From Basidiobolus meristosporus CBS 931.73 (taxonomy: Eukaryota; Basidiobolomycota; Basidiobolomycetes; Basidiobolales; Basidiobolaceae): a DNA stretch of 64,000 nt. Of the stretch, positions 1-10,759 are shown piece by piece (within the stretch, counting starts at the first letter, position 1; each line of letters opens with the position of its first letter). The stretch is from positions 1-64,000 of the forward strand of contig MCFE01000225.1 of assembly GCA_002104905.1 (NCBI GenBank), given 5' to 3'. The position numbers and the translations under genes were made by a program. The notes below the pieces were generated by a model. It had not been told where the DNA came from. It ran no database searches and saw nothing but the letters and a program-made list of their open reading frames with translations.

Positions 1-1897
1 ACTGCAGGCGATGCAAAGTCCGAAATATCAACAAGTAGTGCGACAAAAAGGTATAAAACGAAAGCGTGCAATCAGGGGGCTCGGATGATTAGTGCCAGAG
101 TCTACGCTTTTCGGTGGCTCATGGGCTATGAGCAAATGCTTTGCAAGTGTAGATTTTCTTCGGAAACTATTGGCAGATATTAGCGTCAGTAAGCAACCCA
201 TTCTTGGAGCAAACGTACCTTTTGCCACACCCCAAGGACTGGCATTGATAAGGCCTATCTCCAGCATGTATTCTCCGGTGACGGCTGAGCGAGCTGCTGT
301 CACTGAACGATTTATCACAATCCTCCCACGTGCAGTGAAACGGCCGCTCCCCCGAATGTGTTCGCAGGTGGATCGTCAGTGAGGATTTCTAGTAGGCGAC
401 ATTCGTGAGATATTGAATAGCTGAATTGGCATCCTTTCCGCTCTTACCTGAATGAAGCTTTGATTGCAACCAGTCTCGGTACATGTGTATGGTCTAGAAT
501 GATGGTTAATGCCCGATCACGAAGATATATTTGATGGCCCACCCCAAGATATCATTGTTACCTCTCATTGGTGTGGATTCTTTGATGACGCATCAAATCC
601 GCACGGCGTTTAAAAGCCTTCTTGCAGCCTGGCCATAAGCAAGAAAATAACCTTTCTTCTGGCACATGTACGGGATTGATCAGATCCAGTATATCCATAA
701 TGAATGGCAGTTGTTGGCAGGTGGAGGGTACACAGCAAGGACAAGATGATCGATAAAATGCTAGTAACTAAGCGATGGATATGGCGGAGGGAGCAGTTTA
801 TAAATGGTGGTCAAGCCATCAATTCAGTTGACTGTGCGCTACCCCTAAATTATAAATCATGCACCAGCTGTTTCAATGATATCCAGTTTCTGACACTCCA
901 TGTCCACCGTTCCAATAACTACTTTTATAGAAGCGTATTGAACCTTGACTAACTAGCCCCGGATTTTCCATATTTGCGCTGATTAATCTTTTCTCACATA
1001 CCGTCTACAACAGATGGTCAGTGTTGGAGCCTGAGTCGGACAATTTCTCAATTCATGGCAATCGGAATGGGGAGTGAAGCGGAGGTCAGGTCTAAGGAGA
1101 TACTGGTGATATGTATCAGTACTTTCTGGGCTGTGGAGTGGAGATACCGGCTATATAGCACCATATTTGTGGGTGGAAATACTTGCAGTATATCACTGTG
1201 GAGGGTGAGGAGCGTATAGAACATAGACCATAATATTTGCCTGCCTCGGCGCATACGACTTATCACAGGTTATATGCTTTATTAAGGTATCACCTTGCAA
1301 GCTCGCTCCTTATCCGTGCTTTAAAAAGAAGGATGGTCATCTAGCCTCCTTATTAATGCAAGCCATCTACTATTTCACCACAGTGATCGCCGATAATTCA
1401 CTTGCGATGGCGTAACAAGAATCGGAGGGGCTAATGATGTTCTTTGTGCCAGTTTCAATCAGTGGTAGTGGCAGTGACGCAGCCTCAGTCTCACTGAAGT
1501 GCTGGTAAACGCTAAACTCAATGCACGAATGGAGGTTAGCAGCCAATTGCATCTAGGGCGTCTGCTCGTGGCCTGATATTTCATGGTTGAGAGGAACAAT
1601 CCATATAAACACCTCTAGGATTACACCAAACCCACGTGGACAAACCACTTGGCAGAGTAAAATCGATGAAAAATCACCAACTTGCGATTGTTAGGAATTT
1701 CCACCCAATCGGTCATGTGATGCAACCATTTTGTCGGATTGCACCAATGATCACTGGTTGTATCAACATTTGGTTACCTTGCAGTTTACACAAAAGTAAC
1801 CATTCCTCATGCCTCTCGGATATATATTGGCTTCAGGCGGTTCATCATCACTACAGTTTCTAGCTCATACACTCTGCAGTTAATAGAAAACGTAGCC
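1..1897. other. No supportable gene; upstream region of 5'-nucleotidase
   Basis: Open frames of 60-96 codons exist on both strands (for example about 92-382 + and 28-318 -), but none has recognisable motifs or splice-linked continuation, so I call none. The proximal part looks like a promoter: a CACGTG hexamer near 1633, a CCAAT sequence near 1705, and a TATATATT box at 1821-1828, about 70 nt before the ATG of the downstream gene. Confidence 0.5.
1821..1828 (+). promoter_or_regulatory. TATA box of the 5'-nucleotidase gene
   Basis: TATATATT lies 70 nt upstream of the start codon at 1898, the only strong TATA match close to the gene. Assignment rests on position and consensus only. Confidence 0.4.
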
Positions 1898-3526
1898 ATG
1901 GTACGTCTAGTCTTGCTCGCATCGATTTTTGCCGCTGTCACAAACACCGCCTATGCTGGGGTATTCCGTAGAGAGGATTTCGAACGTGTTACCATTGTTC
2001 ACACCAATGATCTCCACGCCCACCTTGATGAATTCAACAAATTTGGTACCGATTGCACCCCGGACCAGATAAAGAACCAGCAATGTATGGGTGGCGTTGC
2101 TCGTCAGAAGACAGTTATTGATCGCCTGCGTAAGCAATACCCTGACTTGTACTTGTTCGATGCAGGAGACCAATTCCAAGGGACTCTGTTCTACAACTTC
2201 TACAAAGGAAACGTCACAGCCAAAATCATGAACCAACTCGAATACGATCTCATGACCGTTGGGAATCATGAGTTTGACGATGGGCCGGATCATTTGGCCA
2301 AGTTCATTAAACAGCTGGACTTCCCCGTGGTCAGCTCAAATATTGATGCTAGGAAGTCCCCCGCTTTCAACAAGGTAGTGAAGCCCTACCATATCTTCCG
2401 GAAGCACAACCTGGGCGTCATTGGGTACATCACCAACACCACTGCCGCCATTGCACCCAAGGCTTCCAACATCACGTTCTTTGACCCTGCGCCGTATGTG
2501 CAAAAGTACGTTGATGAGCTTCGCAGAAAGGGAGTCAAGAAGATTGTGTGCGTCAGCCACAACGGATACCTAGATGATGTTGACCTCGCTAGACGCACCA
2601 GGGGGATCGACCTGATTGTTGGTGGGCACAGCCATACCTTCCTTTCCAGCACTAGAAACGATCCCAACTATGCATCCGCCTTGGGACCCTACACAACTAA
2701 CGTCAAGAACCTGGACAACGAAAACACCTACATAGTGCAGGCTTGGGCATGGGGAAGATATGTTGGCCATGTTGATCTTTTCTACGATAGAAGAGGCAAG
2801 ATCGCTGGGATCGGAGGAGAGCCGATCTACCTCGACTACAAGATTCCAAAGGATCGCAAGACTGAGAAATCCGTGAAGGAGTGGCGAAAGCCATTCGACG
2901 CCTTTGCTGATGTGGTGATCGGGAAATCCTCCGCGGCTTTTGACCAGGCTAGCTGTCAGAGTAAGGAATGTACCGCTGGGAACTTGGTTGCTGATGCCAT
3001 GCTCTGGGGACGCCGCGAATCACCGGACGTTCGCTTCGCCTTGATCAACTCGGGCGGTATCAGAGCCGGGATCGATGCTGGAGATGTGAAAGTGCGTGAT
3101 ATCCTAACCATCGCTCCTTTTGGCAACGCCTTGTCTGACGTCACTCTGTCTGGAAAGCAAGTGGTGACCATGCTGGAGGGGGTGGCCTCAAGGGTCAATT
3201 CCGTGTTCAACAAGCCAATCACCAGCTTCATTCAGATCTCTGGAATCAAGTTCACCATCAACTCGGGTGCAGCAGTGGGCTCCAAAGTGAGCGATGTCCA
3301 GATCCAAAGCAAGGACAGAAAATCGTTCGAGCCTATCAAGGCAGACGAGGCCTATCGCTTCGTTACATTAGACTTCATCGTCTCTGGTGGAGACAACATT
3401 CTACCCATCCCCGCCTCTAACCCCGTGGCCTTGGATACCCTCGACGCTGTCCTGACGAACTATATCAAGGAGAAGGGCACCATTGACCCCTACACCGATG
3501 GCAGGATCACCATCAAGACTGCCTAG
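1898..3526 (+). CDS. Secreted 5'-nucleotidase / UshA-type metallophosphoesterase
   Basis: Single-exon gene, 542 aa. The product should hydrolyse nucleoside monophosphates (or related phosphoesters) outside the plasma membrane using a two-metal centre. Residues 1-20 form a signal peptide (hydrophobic LVLLASIFAAV core, cleavage near AYA). The metallophosphoesterase half carries the family signatures in order: HTNDLHAH (about 34-41), GDQFQG, VGNHEFDDG, VSHNGY and GGHSHT, giving the metal ligands D, H, N, H and H. The C-terminal 5'-nucleotidase domain has NSGGIRAGIDAGDV and a late FIVSGGDN motif that forms the substrate pocket. Length is normal for the family. The C-terminus is polar with no hydrophobic tail, so unlike vertebrate CD73 it is probably soluble rather than GPI-anchored. 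Substrate range (AMP, UDP-sugar, NAD) cannot be told from sequence. Confidence 0.93.
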   Translation: MVRLVLLASIFAAVTNTAYAGVFRREDFERVTIVHTNDLHAHLDEFNKFGTDCTPDQIKNQQCMGGVARQKTVIDRLRKQYPDLYLFDAGDQFQGTLFYNFYKGNVTAKIMNQLEYDLMTVGNHEFDDGPDHLAKFIKQLDFPVVSSNIDARKSPAFNKVVKPYHIFRKHNLGVIGYITNTTAAIAPKASNITFFDPAPYVQKYVDELRRKGVKKIVCVSHNGYLDDVDLARRTRGIDLIVGGHSHTFLSSTRNDPNYASALGPYTTNVKNLDNENTYIVQAWAWGRYVGHVDLFYDRRGKIAGIGGEPIYLDYKIPKDRKTEKSVKEWRKPFDAFADVVIGKSSAAFDQASCQSKECTAGNLVADAMLWGRRESPDVRFALINSGGIRAGIDAGDVKVRDILTIAPFGNALSDVTLSGKQVVTMLEGVASRVNSVFNKPITSFIQISGIKFTINSGAAVGSKVSDVQIQSKDRKSFEPIKADEAYRFVTLDFIVSGGDNILPIPASNPVALDTLDAVLTNYIKEKGTIDPYTDGRITIKTA

Positions 3527-3623
3527 TCACATTTTTGAGATAGAACTTTTGAAATAAACTATCGGCCGCTTAATTGCCACTTCATTGCCGCTTCTTAACT
3601 TTATAGCTTTGAATACAGATAAT

Positions 3624-4393
3624 CTAGCTCCAGAACTTCTTGATTCTCCAAGAGAATATGACGACTACTGAAAGATAGGAGAACCAAATCAACGAGACAA
3701 ATCCGTTCGACACATTCATCCAAATCCAATTCGAGGCCAATCCGAATCCCAGCACCACCCAAGTAACCCCCAGCACCAGGTAGCCAAACCTTCTGTGAAG
3801 TTTGACGTACTTTTTCGCCTTCAACGTGCTTCCAAAGAGATTTGGAAAGTACACGAGGGAGAGCCCAAACATCCCTATCATGGTATAAACGACGGCCAGA
3901 AAGAGCCCCAGGCAACCGTGCCAGCTCGTGAAGTGAGGCTTGTTGAGGAGGTTTTTGTTCCGGAGGATCACCAAGAGTCCAGCGAATAGACTGGTGACTC
4001 CAAGGGTATGTAATATCTGGTGGAATCGTACAAGCTGCCTGGACTTGGGACGCGTACGCGGTACTTGTAATTGTATGATGGCTTAAGCGCAATTAGCGTA
4101 AACGTCCCACAGAGACACGAGAGCAGCCAGTACTTACCTTCACTGCAGCATAGCATGAACACAGTCATGAAAAGTGGGTGTAGACTAAATAGCGAATAGC
4201 TACTAAAATAGATGACTGAGAACAAAATGACCCCAAAAGTGAGTAAAGATATCCTCAAAGGTAGCAAGAACTCGTTACTGGTAAGGGGCTCTTCTTTTGT
4301 GGGGTGGTTGTCTAGAAAGCCGTCGTGCTCCTCTAATTCAATGCCGTTGTCTAATGCAAAAGGATCCTCAGCTGGATTGTCTTTGCTGCTCAT
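3624..4393 (-). CDS. Cytochrome b561 family transmembrane ferrireductase
   Basis: Two exons on the minus strand, about 4393-4129 and 4050-3624, joined across a roughly 77-nt intron (donor GTAAGT, acceptor near 4051). I chose the ATG at 4393 because it gives a polar N-terminus (MSSKDNPAEDPFALDNG) before the first membrane helix. The joined protein has the four conserved heme-ligand histidines of b561 proteins: LFSLHPLF, RFHQILHTLG, HFTSWHGCLG and YVKLHRRFGY, each in or beside a hydrophobic helix. Family members pass electrons across membranes from ascorbate or similar donors to ferric iron or monodehydroascorbate. No DOMON domain precedes the core, so it resembles the short CYB561D2-like group. 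Exact exon 2 start could shift by a few bases. Confidence 0.85.
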
Positions 4394-4707
4394 AATGGTT
4401 TGTAGTTGCGGTTGTCTGGAAGGCAGGCACTTGTGAGAAACTGAGGGAAATCGAAGGAATCCAAGCAACCCTCTTATCTATGGTTTGGAGAAGCTTGACA
4501 CAGATTGAATTAAAGGGGTGGCTGAAAACACTTGCCAAACAAGTTAATATATCTACCGTGTTTTTGATGACATTTCCAGCTGCAGTCACCTGATTACAAG
4601 CATGAATGATGGAGGTTAGGGATTTATTGTGGTTTTTTTGTACAGACTTTGTGGAAGTTACAATGACAAACAAACAAAAAGACTCCGGTGATGGATGGGG
4701 AAATCCT
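4394..4707. other. Spacer between two minus-strand genes
   Basis: About 310 nt separating the end of the MBP1-type gene from the start of the b561 gene. It should hold the terminator of the former and the promoter of the latter. Open frames here do not resemble proteins and I see no clear elements. Confidence 0.4.
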
Positions 4708-7202
4708 CTATGAGATATCATTGGAGCTTGTTATGGAGGGCGTAGACCTTGATGCAGTAGTATCCTCCAACGATGAAGCACACGAGGACCACTCGTGTAT
4801 TGACGTAGCATTGGTTTGGCTGCTGGGCTTTTGCACTCCGGTATTCATTATTAATGTGGGCTTAGAGACCATCAGATTTGGGTCGGCGGCGGTATTGGCG
4901 ATCACAAGAGACTCATGGGCACTCTCTTTCAACGATGGTTCCTGAGGCATACGTTCCCGATCCCGGACGGACACCATAAAACGGGTCAGTTGCTCGATAT
5001 CAACTTTGGTGGAATCTGAACCTTCTAGAGTATGCAGTAAAGGTTCGAGAAGCTTGTCTACCCTGTCCACAGGAATGTCGCAACATGCAGCAATCAATTT
5101 CTTGTACCTCCCCTCCATCGGCCCTTGTTGCTCCACCTCTCCCACTACTGGCGGCTCAAGATCATTGTCATGGGCCGCCAAGGTTAGTGATGAGTGTGAC
5201 TGCGCAACGGGTGCTGCAGTGATGTACTTTCGAAGCTGCTCGTCCTTCTGCTTCAAGGCTCGCTCGAGCTGACTAACCTTCATTTGTGCTTCTATTAATC
5301 GATTAGCCTGCGATTGGGATTCCTGAACCAAACGTCGGTTCTCGTCAAGCTCTTTCCCAATAGCCTTGATATGATTGCTCATCTCACGCAATTGACGTTT
5401 TTTTGCTTTAAGCTCGGTCACGTAAGTTGAATCAAGTTCCGTAGCCATACTCTGGACAGCTGCAGAGGGAGAAAAGTTGGAGGAGAATGGTTTAGAATGG
5501 ATTGGTATACTTTGAAAAATATGATCTATACCTTGGATAAACTCGAGACATTGCTTAGAAGGGCCCGTTTCTTCATTCTCTTCTGTGTCAGAATCGTTCA
5601 CAAAACCTGAGAGATCCGGTAAACTAGAAAGATTACTAGCCACAGGTTCGATCTAATGTTGATGTGTTTAACCGCTGCTTGAATGCATATGAAAGAGACA
5701 GAGTATGAGTGTGCTCGATCTCGTTACCTTTTGGTTGTGCTGATTTGTATGGTCCAAATTTCTCAAGGTCTCTTTCACCAACTCCATATCATTTGGCTTC
5801 ACTCCGTTGTTGTTTGCTATCTCGGGGTTAGCTTTGGCGTCTAGTAGAAGCTTGATCAAGCTCTTGGTATTTTGTCTTGCGGCAATACTCAGGGCAGTAT
5901 CACCTTTTTTATCCTGTATATCGAGTATATCCGGATACAAGTCAGGGTGTTGCGAGAGCCAGTTCAGAGCGGTCTCCATATAATAGTTCGCAGATAAGAG
6001 TCGGCTCTTTGTACCACCCATGGCGGTAATGTGGTGAAATACGGTACGATGTTTATGGTCGGTAAGTGGGAGATTTTCTTGCAAGAGCTCTACTATTTGG
6101 GGAAAGGTACGCCGATCATAATTGTTGGTGACGAGGACAGCACGAATCAACGCACACTCTTGATTGTTATTTAGACGAAGACTATCTGCGCCCTTGCTGA
6201 TAAGCTGCTCAAGCACTTGGACATGCCCTAACGCTGCTGCCCAATGAACTGCACTGTGTCCCTGCTCATCAATGGCCATATCAAAGCTGAATTCAACTGG
6301 TAAGTCAGCCTTGTGAAGGAGTTCTGGCAGCTCTGTCGGGTGATCGCTCATGAAAATCCCCATCAATGCAGTTCGATAGGGATCACTAGGATTCGCAACC
6401 TCTTTATTGACGGCAGCGATATGTCGTGAAGCAGCAGTCTGGTTGTAGCCGTTGTTGGTGGAAGGGAACGGAGGAGAGCCATTTAGCTTATGTTTTTTCC
6501 TCGGTGGATCCGACATTCGGTTGTTCATCGAATACTGTGATTTTTCGACACTTGTGATTTGATTCATAACCCCTTTACCACTCTCCGACTTGGTACGTTT
6601 TAAAACTGGGCTTGACGGTGGTGCCGGGGAGCTCTGCTTCCGCTTATGGCTATTAATATTAGCGGCCTGGGATTTTTGCGCAGCAATAGCCTGTTCTCTT
6701 GCTTGCTCCTTTGTTGGCGTTTTATCTTTCGAGCCGTTTGCTGTTGGGTTATAATACAACAAAGGATGAAGGCACTCTTCCACCTCATATTGCTCGGCCA
6801 ACTCCACACCCCTTTCGAATGGCACCCTAAAATAGCCAACATATTTAAGGTTAAAACGTCTGCTGTGAAATAGATGTTGGGCAGTATTACAACGGAATAC
6901 ATTTTCCAGCGCAATCAAAACCAAGAAACATATTTGAGACCAAGATCATAGAGTCAAACTTACCAAGTTCCTTGATACTTTCCGTACCCTCCTTGGACTT
7001 TTTCGTGAGTGCCGTGCAATACTTCTCGCTCCAAAATCTTCGTTCTCTTTCCCTTCTCTATCCCTGCGACCTTGAGTATTTGCGTGGCGTTTAAGTAGGA
7101 ATCACAACGTCGACGCATGACTGCAATCCCTCGACACATCATTTCATAAACTGGAACTCCAGAATACACTGCGGAATATATCTTACTTATATCGACGGAC
7201 AT
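4708..7202 (-). CDS. MBP1: APSES/KilA-N cell-cycle transcription factor with ankyrin repeats (MBP1/SWI4/Res type)
   Basis: Three exons, 7202-6964, 6826-5728 and 5652-4708, join in phase to give 760 aa. Exon 1 plus the start of exon 2 encode the KilA-N/APSES DNA-binding domain: [40 protein letters not shown], then the wing [10 protein letters not shown] joined to [14 protein letters not shown] low-complexity linker with basic stretches (KRKQ, RKKHK) follows, then ankyrin repeats around [20 protein letters not shown] and [20 protein letters not shown]. Exon 3 carries a coiled coil ([20 protein letters not shown] onward) and an acidic tail, as in MBF/SBF subunits that dimerise through the C-terminus. 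Members drive G1/S genes through MCB (ACGCGT) or SCB boxes. Whether this is the Mbp1, Swi4 or Res orthologue cannot be settled here. Two ACGCGT hexamers lie in the upstream spacer. Confidence 0.92.
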
Positions 7203-8191
7203 AATATTGACAGGGCAAGGAAAATGTAACTATATGAAATGGTAAAAAGTAATCAAAAAAGTAAGACGAGAAAAGATGTATATACGAAGTGAACACGTCT
7301 TCAGAACAAAGGGACTCCCGTGAAATATGTGATGAATAGGAGAGAATGGGTAAGCTGGTACAGTTGGATGGTTGATCGGGAAAATGAAATGTTTATCTGA
7401 GGGATGCGCTCGGCTAATCTAAGATCCCACAAGAGCAAACAGTAGGTATTTACTGAAGAAAACTGGCTTAGACGTAGAAGTCTCTACCTAAAGTACTTTT
7501 GACCTCCGTAAACCGAAAAAGTCAAATTGAGAGAAATTCAGCTAACAAGGCTGTGTTCATAGGGTGTGTTAACACGTACCCAAACCGTTTCCGAACCAAA
7601 GTGGAATGATGGAATCAATTTGGTGGATAGCTTCTTTGTTGTTGATCTTTGGACATGTTCAAAAATTCACCCAAATCAGTAACTCACGAGTTCGTGAGGA
7701 AAAGCAAAAAAGGGGGAAATCTTGGATCCATGATAGGTGCACGATAATCGTAGGAACGCGTGTGCATAAATTTCGACGAAAGGAAACCACGACAGCCAAT
7801 GCTTTTTTTCCGAGCAACACAATGCAAAAATCGGATTGTTTAAGAAGCGAAACTCGGTCTATTTATTAGCGTTCAATTAGCATACATGCACAAAATAACA
7901 CGTGCTCAATGTTGGATTCCAGTGTGAGCAGCTTCATTGTGAGAAGAAGCCCTGTATTAAGGATGTCCGTTGATCTATGATAACAGGGTGGATTCGGGTT
8001 GAAACCGTATCCAAACCTGAGCGCAAGTAGCCCATGTAGTCAAATCATCGACTCACGAGTTGTTCTGCGATCAATGTAAACCCTCATTCATGTGAAAAGC
8101 TGCCTCATTTATACTTGAAAATGAGGGGCAACCCCAAAAGCGTGATCAGACATTTCCTGCTTTCCACGCGTGGCCTCCTCTATTCTCCAAC
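7203..8191. promoter_or_regulatory. Divergent promoter region between the MBP1-type factor and PTRHD1
   Basis: Nearly 1 kb with no supportable gene, flanked by divergent starts at 7202 (-) and 8192 (+). ACGCGT (MluI cell-cycle box) occurs at 7756-7761 and 8166-8171. Since the left gene encodes a factor of the class that binds this hexamer, self-regulation is possible, but a palindromic hexamer is expected about once per 4 kb by chance. Confidence 0.35.
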
Positions 8192-8728
8192 ATGGCCGAA
8201 CCATTGTGCATGTTTGTGGTGGTTCGCAAGGACCTTGTCAAGGTAGCAAGGAGATGCTTCTTACAGTTGTATGCATAAATGACTAAATTTCTTCAACCAC
8301 GAATTCTCAGTCACTAGGCTGGCCCTTGGGAAGGTACGTAATATTCAATCCCATGTATGACCATTACTAATGTTCCAGGTAGCATCCTTACTCAAGCATG
8401 CCACGCTTCAACTGCTGCATTGTGGACCTACAGAGAGGATCCTAGAACGAAAGAGTATGTCTCCAACCTCGACGGTATGCACAAAGTGGTTTTAGAGGTC
8501 AGTGTATCATGAAACACTTACTCCTACGCTTGTATTGAGACATGGCTTATATCAAAGACAAAAAATCTCAATAGCCTGACTACGGTTCAGGAGAAGCTTA
8601 AAGACCTGAATATCCCATACAGAGAATGGCTGGAGCAGCCTGAGAACATCGTGACTTGCCTCGCAACGGTTCCGGTGCGCAAGAGCGAGGTCAAAGATGC
8701 ATTCAAAAAATGCCAACTCTGGAAATAA
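8192..8728 (+). CDS. PTRHD1: PTRHD1-like peptidyl-tRNA hydrolase 2 domain protein
   Basis: Four short exons, 8192-8242, 8311-8333, 8383-8497 and 8558-8728, sum to 360 nt (119 aa); no exon exceeds 57 codons, so the gene does not stand out as an open frame. The splice phases agree throughout. The protein reads MAEPLCMFVVVRKDLVK, then SLGWPLGSILTQACHASTAA, HKVVLE, and WLEQPENIVTCLATVPVRKS near the end. These match the Pth2 fold as seen in animal PTRHD1: an initial beta strand with an RKDL turn, the WPxGxxxxQACHA helix, and the conserved WLEQPENI strand. Family members hydrolyse or bind peptidyl-tRNA; activity of PTRHD1 proteins is less certain than for Pth2. The 23-nt exon 2 is unusually small. 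Exon 3 uses the second of two nearby acceptor AGs, the first creating an immediate stop. Confidence 0.88.
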
Positions 8729-8825
8729 AGTAGATTTGGAGCTTTTATTCGGCATGAATAGTGGGGTATATGTACATCGATAGAAGATCAAGACATAAGG
8801 TCTAGGGAAATAGTCCCCTGGTGTA

Positions 8826-9872
8826 TTATTGGAATGAAAGGAGACGGGGTTTTAAAGGTGAGCCATCAATCAAGTCTTCCATGCGAGCGGGATACTTGCG
8901 ACCACGGCTAGAGAAATGGGTTATTTAGAGCTGGATCTTGACATAACAGCCATGAATTGACTTACATGCACATCCCAAATCTGATCGCAGCGAGATCCAC
9001 TTTTCTCGCCGGCTTCTCGTTGACATCGAACGGGTTGTTGGGTGACATCTGGGGACCAAGGAACTTGGTTGTTCTGGTCTTGGTGGTCACTATCTCGACC
9101 TTGGGTGGTTCGATGGGCGACAGCTCCGACACCGCAGATGAGAACGAGGCTAATGAAGAGTTGTCGGACGAAGGGTCAGTGCATTCTGGTGGCTTGGTGA
9201 TCACAATCTCAGTCTTGGTTTCGAGATGGTCCTCAATCACTTGAGTATCCTTGAATACCATCTCCGTGTCCCATAAGAAGCGCGGCTGGCAGGGTAAATC
9301 AACATCTTTGAGGATGTCCCAGATGCTGAATCATTACTGTTTAGTTAGGTGTAGCAGATAAATGCCGATTCTAGACGCGTTACCTTCGAGATTCCTTCTC
9401 TGAGCTATTGAAGTAAACGTGCTGAGGTTAGCAAATATCATCAAGGTAGTTCTCGCACCTCAGATACTCACCTTAAATCAACCCGTTTCCTCTGAGTGAC
9501 TATCTTTTTGACATTGGGTAAGGCTACTTTTGAAGTGATATCAAACGGGTTGTTTGGTGAGCTTTTGAAGTTATTTACAAAGCGTGCAGTCTTGAGTGTA
9601 TGTTCGCCAGAGGTCGACTTGACTGTGACCTCTCTAGATACTAGTTGCCCGAATTTAGGAACAATAGGAGCACCAGGCTCTTCATCATTGATAGCCTCTT
9701 CAGGATCCTCGGCTTCTAGGGCAGGTATGGAAGCATCTAACGCAGGAGCTCCCTCTGAGCAGCCGCATAGCTCCACTCTTGGGGGTGAAAAATAATCGCC
9801 AACATAAAATGGGTTGTTTCCGTGGTCAAGCTCAATGCCACGAGAAGGTTTTCCACACTGTGCACATGCCAT
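8826..9872 (-). CDS. Unrecognised 287-aa protein with three NPF motifs
   Basis: I do not recognise this gene. Four exons, 9872-9472, 9404-9384, 9325-8966 and 8907-8826, join in phase with clean splice signals (864 nt). The protein begins MACAQCGKPSRG with a CxxC pair and later has CGC. It holds three NPF tripeptides in similar settings: GNNPFYVGDY, SSPNNPFDITSK and MSPNNPFDVNEK. The last two sit in a weak internal duplication (a TTK/TSG-T-K-T stretch, then PNNPFD, then a basic KRVDL or RKVDL end). NPF is the ligand of EH domains (Eps15/Ede1 endocytic adaptors), so a role as an EH-binding adaptor is a possibility but only an inference. A serine/glutamate-rich linker lies in between. Exon 2 is only 21 nt. 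Confidence 0.72.
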
Positions 9873-10759
9873 CACTAAATATTTAATATGAGCCCGCCGA
9901 GACGTTCACCTGAACAATTTAACGTATAGAACCGATATGCTAACCAATATAGCAGTGAGCTGAAACACAACTGGTATGCGAAGGAAATGTCTAAAGTTGT
10001 TGAAAGAGAGATGGGTATGCAGAGTGCCAAACTATGAACAGAGTAAACCAGCGTCTGTGTCCCCAAAGAAAAAAAGGTTACGATATGATGTTTTCAGATA
10101 GTTGTCCCGTACATCACTCATCATTTTTTGTAAACAATCAGTTGTGTAAACAAAGTTGCAACCGACACCGATCACATAGCACATAGCACACAGCGAGCTC
10201 GAATTCAGTTAGGCAGGAACGAAAAGTTACCACTGAAAATCGAACAAATCAACTCTTGACACTGTTTCGTGATTAACTCGTGAAATTAATCAACTTGCGA
10301 AACCTTAATTACCTCGAGAATGTTTTGGAAGATGATGGACATGTGTGTTAGAAGTGTTATTAAAATTTCATCGATATTTTTCCTTGGAGTTGGCTGCTAA
10401 AAAGGGTTTTTTGTCTCTAATACCAGATTCTTGATTTTATCAGCTTCTTTATTTTCCCTTCTTCCAAGTATATATTTCCCTTTGGGTCCGAGTCTACTGG
10501 AGTTTCCCTGGAGTTGCCACGGACTAAAGAAGAGTTTTTGAAGAGCCCGAAATAGAAAATAGTACCTTTGGCTGTACTTTTGTTGCTTTTCATTCAGTTT
10601 AAAGGGGTTTTTCTCAAGTGGAAATTGGTAGATCTAATTCTTTCCTAGCACTTATTTCAAGAAAGTGGCTTGTTGAAATTTCCATTCCAGCGTAGTGTAG
10701 TTTCCTTCTACGCGTAAAACTTGACACCTCATAATTCCTGTTTCATATCAACAAATTAC
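9873..10759. other. Intergenic region upstream of NST1 and the NPF gene
   Basis: Divergent spacer of about 890 nt with AT-rich, T-run-rich sequence toward the NST1 side. An ACGCGT hexamer at 10710-10715 sits 45 nt before the NST1 start. No convincing coding sequence; a short minus-strand open frame at about 9875-10066 is not supported. Confidence 0.4.

Noticed and set aside
28-382. Overlapping open frames on both strands at the window start, about 96 codons each
   Set aside because: No conserved motif, no splice continuation and composition not gene-like; most likely chance.
10190-10205. GAGCTCGAATTC, reminding of a cloning-vector polylinker
   Set aside because: Only twelve bases, not extended by more vector sequence, so taken as coincidence.
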